Assembly (NCBI GenBank): GCA_963971425.1
Contig: OZ020515.1
Span: 34,235,856-34,299,855 of the forward strand
DNA length: 64,000 bases
Source: Bryoerythrophyllum caledonicum
Taxonomy: Eukaryota; Streptophyta; Bryopsida; Pottiales; Pottiaceae
Reading direction: 5' to 3'
The notes below the pieces were generated by a model, which was not told where the DNA came from, made no database searches, and saw only the letters and a program-made list of their open reading frames with translations. Shown here piece by piece: positions 1-11,298 of this stretch (positions within the stretch are counted from its first letter, which is position 1; each line of letters starts with the position of its first letter). The translations under genes and the position numbers were made by a program.

Positions 1-1734
1 CTCGACGTTTTTGAGGACAAATATCTCCATCCTGCTCTACTTTGATTTCATTTCAACTAGTCAAAAGTTTGGGATATGTTCCTTAGATTGAAATTACCGC
101 TGTGGTGTCCCTATATTACAACTATGAATGTTGTTGTTGCAAAAGAAGAATTGCATTCTTTCCATTCTCAATTTTTTGAAATTGTCCATTAGCCCTGTGT
201 ATGTTGAGGCAAATGTACTTCTTCCATGCTGCAGAATCCTGCCCACATACTACTTCCTTGTACCGACCTATAAAACAAATCATGCTTTATTGAATGTCTT
301 TCGAAGCCTTCCAGTGAGCTATAGCTTCTCATCACAGATAGTCTCATGCACAACTTTGAGGTGCTCATTCCGGAAATAAGTCGCAATTGAAACCGATGGA
401 AGTATTTCAGTTGCTTCAGGAAAGCAAGTGCAGTGCAGTGGCCTCTACAATTGTAAGCTTAGCAATCATTGGATCAATACAAAAAACCTTCATCTTTAAG
501 CGTGAGGCCCTTATTTTCTTGAGGTGATGTTAGTCTAATTCTAATCGTGGAGAAGAAACCGTTTTTTTCCAGAGATACAAAAACTTCCTCACCTTGTAGG
601 TTAAGATTGCGAGTACGAAACTTGTCTGCACCGAGCATATTGGCGAGTGCGGCATGTTTTTTAAAGCATTGAATGATGCGATAGGCAATACAAAGAGTGA
701 ATTAATCTTTCCCATGATCGTTGCCTAGTTTTTTCGCCTTTCAAATATTGGTATTAGACAACAATCCAGATGCATACCTAGACCATATCATCCATAGCCG
801 CAACATGCATATCATAATTTTTTGTTTGAATATTGGAACCACTTGTTGTCCACCAATTCCGTCAAATATATGACGACATCTTAACATATTTGAACAACTT
901 CCGATAGATTATTTGATGACTAATTATGGTTAGTACAACATTTGGCATGGCAAAGTGCTAGAAGAACTTAGGATACAAAATGTCACTAGTAGCGGCATAA
1001 GGTAGTATATTAGATAAGTATGACAACCGCCAAAAAAAAATACCGATGTTGGCAGTCCTTCGACAATGACCTCTAGCAATGAATAATATAGCACTAATGG
1101 TTGGATGCCCAAACCCGCTCTACTCTAAAGTAATATTGATTTTTGCATCTCGCTATTAAATCATAATGTCGAGCATTAATTCTTCGAGATTTGGATTTGA
1201 ATTGTCATGCCTAGTTGAAAGTTCATTACATCATCTCCAGAACACTTGCTAAAATACCACATTTTAGAATACATATCAAAAGTCACAATTGTCATCACGG
1301 GACGGTATATAGAGTTGTACACATAGGCAGCTATAGTGGTCTAAGACTAAACACTTTTGACATGGTTAAACATCATCCGCGCATCCTCTAAGTCATCTTT
1401 AAGTTGCATAATCTTAATTAAATCAACCCTAATCTAAAGTTCTATCTCCGCCATCTTGAAGATCAAAAAATTATCGACTACTATCGCCTGTCCTGGGAAA
1501 CGCTTCTTCTAAAAAAATGCCCAATTATTAAAGCTTGTTAGTTTAGTAATGCCACCCATTACTCCAAAACAACGCATATATCTAAAAGCGGTTATCTCAT
1601 TTTAAATACTAGGGTAAGACATTTTCTTGAACTTGACCAAGACAAAGACAAGATCCTCATATGCAAGGGTCTTGTGAAGAATAATTTTTGGTCATAAAAA
1701 TAATGTATGAGGTAATCTTTGCATGCTCCAACCA
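1..1734. other. AT-rich sequence without a recognised gene
   Basis: Only short open frames (under about 85 codons) occur on either strand and none has a motif I recognise. No splice-supported exon chain, repeat array or terminal repeat was seen. It leads directly into the TGCCGACATCGGCA repeat array. Confidence 0.5.
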
Positions 1735-1739
1735 CTAAA

Positions 1740-2600
1740 GAGGTGCCGACATCGACACTCTTTTACAAAACCTCTCCTATATTTAGAAAGAAACCTTCCA
1801 AGGGGTTGCGGATATCGGTTCTCTACAAGAGAATCCATTCTATACATTAAAAAAAACCTTCTAAAGAGGATGCCGACATCGGCATCAAACTAGAGGTCAT
1901 TTGTATGTCTAGGAAAAAACACCATGATATGGAATGCTACCATCAGCACCCTCTAAAACACCTTTCCTATGTTTTGAAAAAATATCCTTTAGGGAAGGTA
2001 CAGACATTGGCACTCCATTAGAAGGCCCTTCATATTTTGAAAAAGACAACCTCCAATGGGATTGCCGACTTCGGCACTCCCTGAAGGATCCTTCTTATGT
2101 TTAAAAACGGAACCTCTAAAGTTGACCCATTATCGACATTCCTCTAAACAACCCCTCCTATATTTAGAAAAGAGACCCCCAAAGGTAATGCCGACATCGG
2201 CACTCGTTTAAAGGAGCTTTCTCATTTAAAAAAATCAATCTTTAGAGGACTGCCGACAACGGCGTTCCTCTAAAGGATCCTTTACATCTTTGAAAAAGAA
2301 ATGTCAGACGTCTGAGGGAGGTGCCGACATCGGCATCCCTAGAACGCCCTTACATTTTTATTAAAAGAACCTCCAAAAAGAATTTTAGACATTATCATCC
2401 CTCAAAAAGACTTTTTCTATTGTAAAAAAGAAAACCTCTAAAGGTGGTGCCGACATTGGCACTCCACTAGGCACTCTTCCTTTGTTTACAATGAGAACCT
2501 CTAAAGACAGTGCCGACATCGGCACTCTACAAGAAGGCCTTTCCAATCTTTGAAAATGGAACTTCCAAAAAGAAGTGCCGACATCGGCACCCTCTGAAAT
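1740..2600 (+). repeat. About 64-bp minisatellite, roughly 14 degenerate units
   Basis: The palindromic core TGCCGACATCGGCA or a close variant recurs near 1742, 1811, 1870, 1943, 2000, 2060, 2115, 2185, 2251, 2320, 2380, 2446, 2510 and 2575, a spacing of 55-73 bp. Between cores the units share CTCTAAA-type and A-rich segments. Divergence between units suggests the array is not young. Confidence 0.8.
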
Positions 2601-2895
2601 TTACATTCACATTCTAGAAACTTTTGAGAGAATTCTAGAATGGTATCACACTTTATCATCCAACACTCTAACAGTAAGTTATCAATGGATGAAGTCTTGA
2701 AATTTACTACTTCATCCATTGATAACTTATTCTTAGATTTTTAGATAATGAAGTGTAATACCATTTTGGAATTCTCTCAAACAATCTTAGAGCGTGAATG
2801 TAAATTTTAGAGGGTGCCAATATCGGCACTCCTTTTTAGTAGTTCCATTTTAAAAGATTGGATAGGCCTTCTTGTAAAGTGCCGATGTTAGCGCC
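2507..2895. repeat. Long palindrome centred near 2700
   Basis: Sequence before about 2700 returns as its reverse complement after it. For example ATCAATGGATGAAGT at 2685-2699 pairs with ACTTCATCCATTGAT just after 2707, and the pairing continues outward through the 'ggtatcacactttatcatc' segment and the flanking TCGGCA cores. Arms are close to 190 bp with scattered mismatches, enough to make a long hairpin in RNA or cruciform DNA. Confidence 0.75.
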
Positions 2896-2897
2896 CC

Positions 2898-3120
2898 CTA
2901 GAATTGACATTCACGCTCTAGAAAAGTTTAAGAGAATTCCAAAATGGTATCACACTTTATCATCTAATGCTCCAAGAATAAGTTATCTTTGGATGAAGTC
3001 TTGGAATTTATTATTTCATCCGTAGATAAATTATTCTTAGAGTGTTGGATGATAAAGTGTGATATCATTTTGGAATTCCTTGAAAAATTTCTAAAGCGTG
3101 AATATGAATTCTAGGGGGTT
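2898..3120. repeat. Second long palindrome centred near 3010
   Basis: This is a diverged second copy of the preceding palindrome. 'ccaaaatggtatcacactt' near 2940 mirrors 'gtgtgatatcattttgg' near 3058-3075, and 'attcacgctctag' mirrors 'taaagcgtgaat'. Arms are roughly 105-110 bp. Its presence next to the first palindrome shows that the inverted unit was itself duplicated. Confidence 0.7.
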
Positions 3121-3650
3121 GCCGATGTCGGCATCCCCTTTAGAAGATCTCTTTTTAAACATAGAAAGGGCCCCCTTGTGGATTGTTGATATCGGCACTC
3201 CCTCTAGAGATTTTTTTTAACAGATAGGAAGGACTATTTAGATGAGTGTCAATGTCTCCCTCCCTTAAAGATTCTTTCAAAGAATAAGGGGAGAGCATCC
3301 TTAGGAGTGCCGATGTCGGCACCTTTTTTACAAGTATGATGATGGAGAATATTACATGATATTATATTGAATCTTATGAAATCTAATCAATCAATTACAC
3401 GATTTATTTAAATTCAAATCCTTATCAACTCAAATTTGATTCAGATATGCGCTCGCAAATGCCTTGCTTGTCTCTATTTCCTTTGACCAAAATCAAAGGT
3501 GCAAGTGCTTGTGATTGACAAAGTATTGCTTGTAGTCATCTTTTCCACTAATATTGAAGGTCATGGTCATTGATCAACGACAATTTACATGGCAATTTCC
3601 TAATTTTGAATGATTGTTAATGACGGAGATTATTGTAGGCTTCAGCGACC

Positions 3651-3869
3651 TCACTCCATACTTAATGCATGCATTAAAGAGTTCATCAAAATAGTCATCA
3701 ATATCTTCCTGAAAACTCTATTGGTGTTTTTTGCAACTCGCCTAGTCCAATCAACGTATATTCCATCATGAACATACAACAACACATTGAACAGCTTTAG
3801 ACCGTCCATGGAAGCAATTCTTTCCCCCATCTTGTGCTTCACCATTGCTCTATATACCGGCAAATACAT
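3651..3869 (-). pseudogene. Coding remnant, copy 1 of an unknown duplicated gene
   Basis: A 72-codon open frame whose C-terminal half resembles the frame at 5023-5433 on the same strand. Shared elements include LLYVHDGIYVDW against ILYILERIYFDG, and the block around 'atgcatgcattaaagagttcatc'. I do not recognise the family. The surrounding frame is not maintained, so this is probably a decayed exon or a piece of an old element. Confidence 0.3.
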
Positions 3870-5022
3870 TGAGAGAACTTACTTTGTGCCTTCATTGATT
3901 CTACAATTGTATGAAATGATACACTTATAGTATCTCCAACCTCCAATTACATGAGGACCTCGTAATTTCACTAAAATGGAAGCTTTCAAATATTTTCCCT
4001 CCCCATGCTAATTTGCTCTAAGATGTCCAAATTTAGCGCGGAGTTTTCTATCATGTCTGCTTCATCTTCAATTCTATCGTATGACTATATTCAAATCTCA
4101 AGTGCCAATAACTACACTAGCTATTAGATATTGAAACCACAACTCTCACAGCCTCCTCAATACTCTCATCTCTCGCATTGATCCATAGCCAATCTTAAGA
4201 CTCTAAAATTCAAAAAGACAAAGATCTATTAAAAGAGACCAAGAAACTTGAGACTAATCGTATGATCTAGTCTCTTTCAACTCTCCATTTTTTAATTAAA
4301 GCGGTCCAACTCTATAAGAATAGGACAACTGCGTTTGCAATTCATTTTAGTGTTTATTTCTCAATATTGAGTAGATCAACCTAGCATTTGTAATTCACAA
4401 AGCTCATCAATTGGAATGTCCCTATCACCGGCTCTATTGAGGTGCATTTTGAATTGATGATTAATAATTATTGATTTTCTGCATTTGTTTTATTTGATGG
4501 ACGCCCTTGAGAGGCTTTGTTTCATTTAGATTTGACGTCTTCTTTGACGTCTTCTTTAAGATTGAACAATCGCTCCACTTGTTGATTCTTTCATGTTTAT
4601 GTATTTTGTTGATTCTTTTATATTTATAGTCTACCTAGCATCTTCTTCATGATCGAACAATCCGCAAAGTTTCGAAAAAAACTAGATTGATTAAGTTAGT
4701 TGGAGTTCTTATTACTTCCTCAAACATCATTCTTTGTTTTTTTATTTGACAAAAATTTGTATGACTTCATCGGGCTAATGACGGAGCATATCTCTCCCGA
4801 TTGAGACTTTGCCATGGCACCATGGAATGTTGCAATTGCATATGATATCAATTGCCCGTGTTTTTAAACAAAACCCATATCCTCACGGACTTTGTTTTAA
4901 ATAAGATGTGGGTGTAAAACCACTACCAGTATCCATTCCTTTTGTCGACCTTGACAAGTGGTGCTGAACTTAATGCTTCATGTAGCTCTTGGAAATCCGC
5001 ATTCTATTTGAGTTCATGGTCA

Positions 5023-5433
5023 TCATCGTACTTTGGCACCAATACACATTGCAGTTGCACGCGTCAAATGCTCATTCATTCCGGCAATGACTGTGGCCTC
5101 CAGTGCCCATGCTTCATACTTTATACATGCAACAAATAGCTCATCAAATAGCATATCAACCGCTTTCCAAAAATCCGGCGGTGTAATCAACAACTCAACG
5201 GGTCCATCAAAGTAAATCCGTTCAAGAATATACAAGATCACCATGAACCATTTCAGTTTTTTAATTGTAATGTTCAACACATCAACCTCCGAAGAGATTG
5301 TTTCCCTCATATTATTCTTGAACATTATTTCAAGTACTTGAGAGTTCATCAAAATGACACAGTTATATGCCTTCACGAAATTACCAACCGCATTGAAGGT
5401 GATGTCAATGTTATCACCCACTTCCAGTTGCAT
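5023..5433 (-). pseudogene. Coding remnant, copy 2 of the same unknown gene
   Basis: A 136-codon open frame, one of the longer ones in the first 6 kb. It is rich in aliphatic residues (KKLKWFMVILYILERIYFDG) and contains a segment also present in the remnant at 3651-3869. No signal peptide, metal-binding cluster or catalytic motif is evident. Function is unknown; a host exon or a transposon-derived domain are both possible. Confidence 0.35.
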
Positions 5434-6100
5434 TCAAAGTCATAGTGTAGTAAAAAATGTAGCTTTGAGTTTTCACCATTTCTCAAACAAATGAGCTTTG
5501 TGATGTCTACATTCAGACTTTTTTGCTCCATCTTCGTCACCTCTACTTGATTTCTAGCAAATCAAAATGATTCTATTACTCAAGCACACCCATATCAATT
5601 AAACAAAACTTCTAAGACTCTGTGAACTACTTGCCTAACTCTAAGAACTTCCAAAATAAATGTCATGAATACCTACTGCCCTCTCCACCCTTATAAACTC
5701 ATTACTTCCAATTGCATCAATTTGAAGGCTTCAATTCCTAAGTCCAACAATATGATCCTAATTCAGAACATAACTTGAACTGTCAAGCCTCTCAAGAATT
5801 GCTCTACAGAGTTCAATACAAGGTAGCTTTGAAAAATGATGCCCACCATTCTACTTAAGAGTCCATCCTATTGCCCAAGTCTATCTATGACAAATGTGTG
5901 GGGAAAAATCTACCGAAGGCTATCTGTATTATGTGTGTGAGGAAATATTTATGTTAAATTACTCTTATAATAGTTTATGTGGAGTCTGATATAATGATTA
6001 TAAACCTATGGTATATCCAAATATTTACCAATTTATTTTGAATCAAGGTTCAGACACCCACGGTTATAGGATGCCTAAACCATTTTAGCAGTCAAGATCA
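5434..6100. other. Sequence without a recognised gene
   Basis: No frame over 60 codons with recognisable content lies here. It separates the unknown remnant from the Helitron fragment. A 17-bp direct duplication, 'gcaaagttgggcac' twice, follows at about 6118-6150. Confidence 0.4.
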
Positions 6101-6109
6101 CCGCCATAG

Positions 6110-6932
6110 CAAAGAACGCAAAGTTGGGCACGCAAAGTTGGGCACGCAAAATAGCACTCCCCGGACGTTGCTCCTTTCACCACTATCAAAAGGATTTGTG
6201 CAAAGAACCGCTTGCCACCGGACGGCCCAACAAAATACATCCACCCGATGGCCATTCCCGTCTAACGCCGCTTCCACTTCTTTTGCAAAACATTCCACGT
6301 GAAGTGCTTGGGCATGTCCTGATAAAGCGTCTGGCGAGCAAGCGGATCCGTTTGGCTGATGACAAAAAACTTTGTCAAGCTTGACTTGTAATCTGCTCCG
6401 CGGGCAATGACCTCGGCAAGTGGCTTGTCGGCGTTGAACGTGATGTGATGCTCATTTGGTAGGTGGATTTGTAGTTGTGTAACTGATGGCGATCCCGCGT
6501 ACAGCTTGAGTTCAAATTGTCGCCAAACGAACTCCGTAGGCGGCACATAGCGAGCGTTGATTTATTGCTTCACCTCGTCAATCGGTCCTTGAAGCACCGT
6601 TGTAGCACAATCATGCCCTTTGTAGACATATTTGAAGAGGTACTTGACAGCTTGGACGGTCGAGCAAATCTGTATAAACTACAAATAGTAAGCTACAAAT
6701 ATTACACACCTTGGACGGGCATCTGTGGCAGAGTACTTACCTCACTGTTGATGTGGGCATTGTATTTGGTTGATAGCCACAAATTGTGTGGCACCACCCA
6801 CATGTTATCAATGGCGTTGCCGCGGGCGTCAACAAACATGCGTCCATTGTCGTGTTGCCAATATTTGAGGTGGCTTGGACGCGTTATACACATATGAAGT
6901 TGGACATGAATGTAAGCAACGCCCCTCCTCAA
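6110..6932 (-). mobile_element. Helitron Rep-domain remnant with an intron
   Basis: Three consecutive blocks read as the Rep part of a Helitron replicase. The first contains HDNGRMFVDARGN and VVPHNLWL...YNAHINSE (6932-6741). The second has the two-tyrosine motif VKYLFKYVYKGHD with CATTVLQGPIDEVKQ (6669 downward). The third contains PPTEFVWRQFELKL and LQIHLPNEHHITF (to 6262). A 71-bp intron at 6670-6740, with GTAAGT donor and TACAG acceptor, lies between AHINSE and ICSTVQAVKY. One in-frame stop follows VKQ and the frame shifts near 6270, so the copy is dead. The sequence differs clearly from the larger Helitron at 11-21 kb, so it is a second family. Neither terminus was found. Confidence 0.75.
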
Positions 6933-8080
6933 GACCTACAATAGATATATGTGCTGAAATTCCTCAGGGTTCTATTGCTTCTCTAGAAACAGTGTCTGCT
7001 TCTCATCTCTAGAGTGAATTATGAGCTTCAGACAATGTGTTTGGCGATTTTCAAAAGTGATTGGTGTCAACAGGTTCAAGCCTACTTGTATGATGGTTAT
7101 TGAGAAGACATTGGAACAATTGAAGCATTCTACAACGCAAACTTGGAAATCACGAATGGCTGAGAGGTTGGATGCAACTTTTCTGTCCATATCTCAAACC
7201 CCAGCTCTCGTCTCTAATTCTAATTTGTATCTATAATTCTTGAATGATTGAAGCCGTGGTTTAAATAAGGCTAAGTACACTTTCAAAGAATTGATTCAAG
7301 AGAATACTTCATAATTCATCACTATTATTGCAGAGAAATCATCGTTCGACTTGAATCTCACACGTGGGTTTTCTTGTGTTCGATTTGTTCCAGGTGGTAG
7401 AAGCCGAGACACAGATTATCGAGATCCGTGACATCCACAATTGTCCATTTTCATTTTCCACTTAATTAATCAGAGTGCATTAATTTAGTGAATTGTTCAT
7501 CAGGCTAACTACTAGGGAGAGAATAAGCATAAGTACCTGAAGATCAGGTTTCTTCCTAGAGCCGATAACTTAGGTTTTTGGCAATCAAGCTCCTCCGGTT
7601 CGTCTACACTCTGTTTCTTTGCTTTCAAATTTCATTTTGGGGTGAGAGAGTGCATCAAGTGAGTTGTTTATCAGGAACGCCGGAACGCTGAAAAGCTCCA
7701 CCATGATGCTAGATTTTTGTAGAATCACGTCAATCGGGTTGCATGCATGCATGCACCGAACTCAAGTTGAATTCCATCTACCAACTCTATCTCTATTCCA
7801 AAAATAGACTTTCTATTCCAATAGTAGACTTTCTATTCCAATTCTGACTATTGAGAACTTTAGTTCTAGCTTTATCTTTCTTAAGTTCAGTTGAAGTGTG
7901 AGTGTTGCCTCACCCGAGAGCCTCACTCGAGAGCCTCACTGAGAGCCTCATTGAATTCTATTACAGATATAGACTAGTGGGGTACCCATGTCCTTTGGAC
8001 ACCTTTCTTGTTGGATAATTTTTGTTGGATGAATTTATTTACTGGGAACGGACGGACCGACATCAAGCTTAGCATATTGT
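6933..8080. other. Intergenic sequence with short direct repeats
   Basis: No gene recognised. 'gagagcctcac' recurs four times with drift at about 7915-7952, and 'tagactttctattccaa' is repeated at 7806-7840. A GCATGCATGCATGC run lies near 7741. Confidence 0.45.
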
Positions 8081-8084
8081 ATGG

Positions 8085-8220
8085 TTGTTAGTACCACGGC
8101 AAGGACATATGCTGGAGGAAGGGGATGTGTGCGTCATTGAGCTTGTCGGCCCTGGCCCTACATTTTTCATCCCTGTCCAGATCTTCAAAATCGTCACGGC
8201 GGAGATCAATTCGCGGAGCG
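8085..8220 (+). pseudogene. B3-type DNA-binding domain remnant
   Basis: The frame reads HMLEEGDVCVIELVG followed by FFIPVQIFKIV. This is the C-terminal half of a plant B3 domain, which typically has a GDVCVFEL strand and then a hydrophobic V-x-I-F strand. The N-terminal half of the domain (the tryptophan strand and earlier) cannot be read in one frame, and a stop precedes it. B3 proteins are plant transcription factors. A short basic open frame at 8514-8774 on the same strand may or may not belong. Treat it as a broken host gene fragment. Confidence 0.4.
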
Positions 8221-8798
8221 ACAACTTCATTCATGGCGGCCAGAGTGCCTCACTCAACCAAAAGTAAGAAAATCACGCCTTGTACTATATCTTACATGCC
8301 AATTATTTCTGGACCTGCCAAAATGAGCTCCTCAATCTTGAAAAAACACTTCACATGCACCTATTTTTCACAGGCAGTCTTCTTCAGCGCCTCAGTATCA
8401 ACCGAGTATTACAGATTATAACAACGGTATCGCATAGTGCACATGGTAAACTTGTATCAGAGAGTCATTTATAATGAATTTTGTCTCTTGAAGCAGATTG
8501 ATCGTGTGATGTTTTGCGCAGGTTTGGAAGGCAAGTTGCAACTGTAGCGAACAATGCAGATCAGGAACTCATGAGGCACGATGGAAATCACTCCAAGAAA
8601 GTACGCCTTGGCCGACTCAGCTTGCAGAAAACCATCCAGAAATCGTATAATCTTCAGGCGTGGACTAAGCTGTTCAAGCCAAGGGTTAGTTTTGAAAGCC
8701 AACTCCAGCGCAAGACTTATTCCGAATTCAAAAAATTACAAACGGAGCTGCACATCCTCCCTCAGCGATTTTGATGGCAAAATCCCGACCAACTCAGA

Positions 8799-9985
8799 CA
8801 TGTTATACAAACCAAATTGTCGTCCTTGTACTCGCGCCGGTCAAGGTAGTGCGGCTGCACACCCACGCCCTGGCACGTGGTGCACGTTAGGGACCCGGAG
8901 CCCTCGCAGTTGATGTAGCGTGAGACCTCGCGCTCGCCGCCACCGAGCTCCTCCGTGATGTTGTCCGCGCCGACGCATAAGCAACACACCTGCAAGCCAG
9001 TTCCCTTGCACGGAAAGCACGACTGGTGTTATACAAACATAATCGTCGTCCTTGTACTTGCGCCGGTCGAGGTAGTGCGGTTGCACGCCCGTGCCCTGGC
9101 ACAGTTTTCTCTGGCAAGAAAAGTAAGAAAACAATCACCAAAGCCGCTATCATGTCGTCCAAAAAAACTTCATCAACTAAGAGACATTAACAACCCATGT
9201 CTGAACATCACATGTATGATAAAATAGAATTTACTCCAAAACTCAACCACTAAAATCGGCATCCAGAACTCAACATCGCTTCCAAAAACCTATTCCAATA
9301 CAGAGATGTTACCAACGCATCTTAGATTATCTGAGCATCACATTGTCGACCTACACATGAGAATCCACTCCAAAACTTAAATGAAAAAACTCCTCACCCT
9401 ATCATCGGGATCCGGCACGCGATTCGCTTCCCCAAGGTACGCAATGCACGCCCGCAGCAGCTTCTTCCACACCCTGCCCTTGTCCCCACTCCCTGTCATC
9501 GGCTCCTCGAGCACCGTCGCATCATACACCCTGGACATCATCCACTTCTCCCCTACCACATTCTCTGTAACCTCCTCCTTCCCCTCCCCCTTCTCTTCAA
9601 CGAATCCCGGCTTGAGGAAACTCCGCAACGCCACTGCCGTGAACACGCTTCCGAGGACCATCCTCCGCCCTACCTGCACCACTCCATCGCCTCTCCCGCT
9701 CGGCGACGCATCATCGTCCGTTGCGTCTGCTCTACATCTCCTTGGAATCGAGACGTGATGAAACCCTCGGTGCGGCTCGTGCCGGATCCTGAAGCTCTTG
9801 AGTCTCACCCTGCTTAAGCGCACTATGGAGAGCGGGAGCGCTGTGGCACCGTGAGGAAGCTCCAGATTCATGGCAATCGGAGCGGCGACCTTCGCCCCCA
9901 TAGCTCGCTCCTCGCTCCTCCACAAAATGAATGCATTCACTAAAAAACTCATTGTCGTTGTAAGGCGAGCATCATCGAGCATCAA
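8799..9985 (-). CDS. Plastid-type protein with DnaJ-like Cys-rich zinc finger
   Basis: Exon 1 (9985-9398) encodes a basic, Ser/Arg-rich leader followed by GRRMVLGSVFTAVALRS, an RR-plus-hydrophobic segment like those of thylakoid-targeted proteins. It ends AGG before a GTGAGG donor. The next exon begins at 9110 after a GCCAG acceptor and stays in phase, giving RKLCQGTGVQPHYLDRR. Further down the strand another frame gives CFPCKGTG, CLCVGAD, INCEGSG and CTTCQGVG, the CxxCxGxG pattern of DnaJ-type cysteine-rich domains. Small plastid proteins with this domain (BSD2, LQY1, PSA2 types) act as chaperone or disulfide factors in photosystem or Rubisco assembly; which one this is cannot be told. The segment encoding GVQPHYLDRR is duplicated (8799-8870 and 9033-9103). 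The exon join between the two copies is unresolved, so the gene may be rearranged or inactive. Confidence 0.6.
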
Positions 9986-11270
9986 ACCCTAACTGCGTCT
10001 CAGTTTTCATCCATAAGTGCGATTTTTCATCAGCGCGTTCATCCATCGACGCGTTCATTTGTCATCTTGTATTCTTTTATAGATATAGAAATATAGATCT
10101 ATATATATATCTCTCTCAAATATGAATAATAATATAAAAGTGATATTTTAAGTATATCTAATACTAGAAAATCTAATATATCAACCAATTTTAAAATAAT
10201 TTTTTATTCCATCTCGAAGTCCATTAAAAACGGCAATTTTAATTTCTAAAGAACTTAGTGTCTGACTAGGAGACAAAATTTTCCTCTTTGACCGCATTTA
10301 TCTTTTAAACCGTATAGTGAAAATTCACAAATCTTTTACCACATCATCACATACAAGTTACAAAGAAAATCCTACAATTACATTATGCTATATTGAATCT
10401 TTGTAGTTTTAAATCAATGGAGTAAAGATTCTTCTAAAATGCCTTGGTCCTTCAAGGGTTAATGATGGTTGGCTAGTTGATTTTATAATATATATACTCA
10501 AAACTATAATGGCTACTTAGGTTTTTTTCAAGCACTAATTTTTTTTTAAACTTTAAATAAAGATATGCATCTTTGAATTTTAATTACCAATTTTAATCAA
10601 AATTCAAAAGTATCGTTTCTAGAAAATCTCTTAGTAAATAACGATTATTTAAAATTGGATGATCTCAAGGGCTCAAAAAAATTCAAAGAAAAAAAATGCT
10701 GGAAACAAGCCCATGGCCACTTGCAAAATTTGCAATAAGATAAGCTATGAAATTAAAAAAATGCAACAACTTCTTCTAGTACACAACACCTTTAATTATA
10801 ATAATATGATGTTTTCAATGCCATCACTTTACAATCATATTTTTGAATTTATAAGTTTTCAACTTCAAACATTTATTATGTGATTGATGGCTTTTGGTGG
10901 CTCATCTTGACATTGTTAACCTTGCAACAATTATAAAAATTAAAGTCTAATTTCATTGTGCAAATATAATTCAATTTAGATTGTGCATTTGTTTCCAATA
11001 TTGTCAAAGGTTGTAATTTACTTCTAATATTGATTTTTAGATTTGTAACATTGTTAATGTAAGCAAAAATTTCAAATATTTTTAAAATTTTATCTAGTAT
11101 TCATATGATACAAATATCTACAAAATAATTGGGTGTGACTATGATTTGATATTGACTTTGTTTATTTGGTCTTCATGAAGTATGATAATACAATTATGAA
11201 GTTGTTGTGAATCTCCATGATGACTTCAATGGTCTATAAACATTAAACTATCCAATATATTTATAGCTAA
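9986..11270. other. AT-rich intergenic sequence
   Basis: No gene recognised. Very AT-rich, with a TATAGATATAGAAATATAG tract near 10078. A 74-codon open frame at 10659-10883 has no recognisable domain. Confidence 0.5.
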
Positions 11271-11298
11271 CTAGCGGTTGGCGCTTGCTTTGCAACGC
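11271..11298 (-). other. Helitron 3' end: hairpin and CTAG
   Basis: On the minus strand GCGTTGC-AAA-GCAAGCGC forms a 7-bp stem with a one-base bulge. Six bases later comes CTAG, followed by T. A GC-rich hairpin a few bases before CTRR is the canonical Helitron terminator and end-recognition signal. Its position 0.7 kb downstream of the helicase stop supports assigning it to this element. Confidence 0.75.

Larger units (their letters stand above)
1735..3330. mobile_element. Foldback-like element made of inverted tandem repeats
   Basis: The left half (about 1740-2600) is a tandem array whose units contain TGCCGACATCGGCA. The right half (about 2810-3320) carries related units in the opposite orientation. 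Two long palindromes sit between and within them, centred near 2700 and 3010. Long inverted repeats built from tandem repeats are the defining structure of Foldback-type transposons, so that is the likeliest class. No transposase was found and I could not fix a target duplication or exact ends. A satellite that inverted by recombination is the alternative. Confidence 0.5.

Noticed and set aside
1740-2600. CRISPR-like array (regularly spaced palindromic repeats)
   Set aside because: Spacers are themselves related repeats, unit lengths drift from 55 to 73 bp, and the context is a eukaryotic nuclear genome.
8514-8774. Basic 86-codon plus-strand frame as a continuation of the B3 protein
   Set aside because: No domain match and no clear splice link to the B3 remnant; left uncalled.
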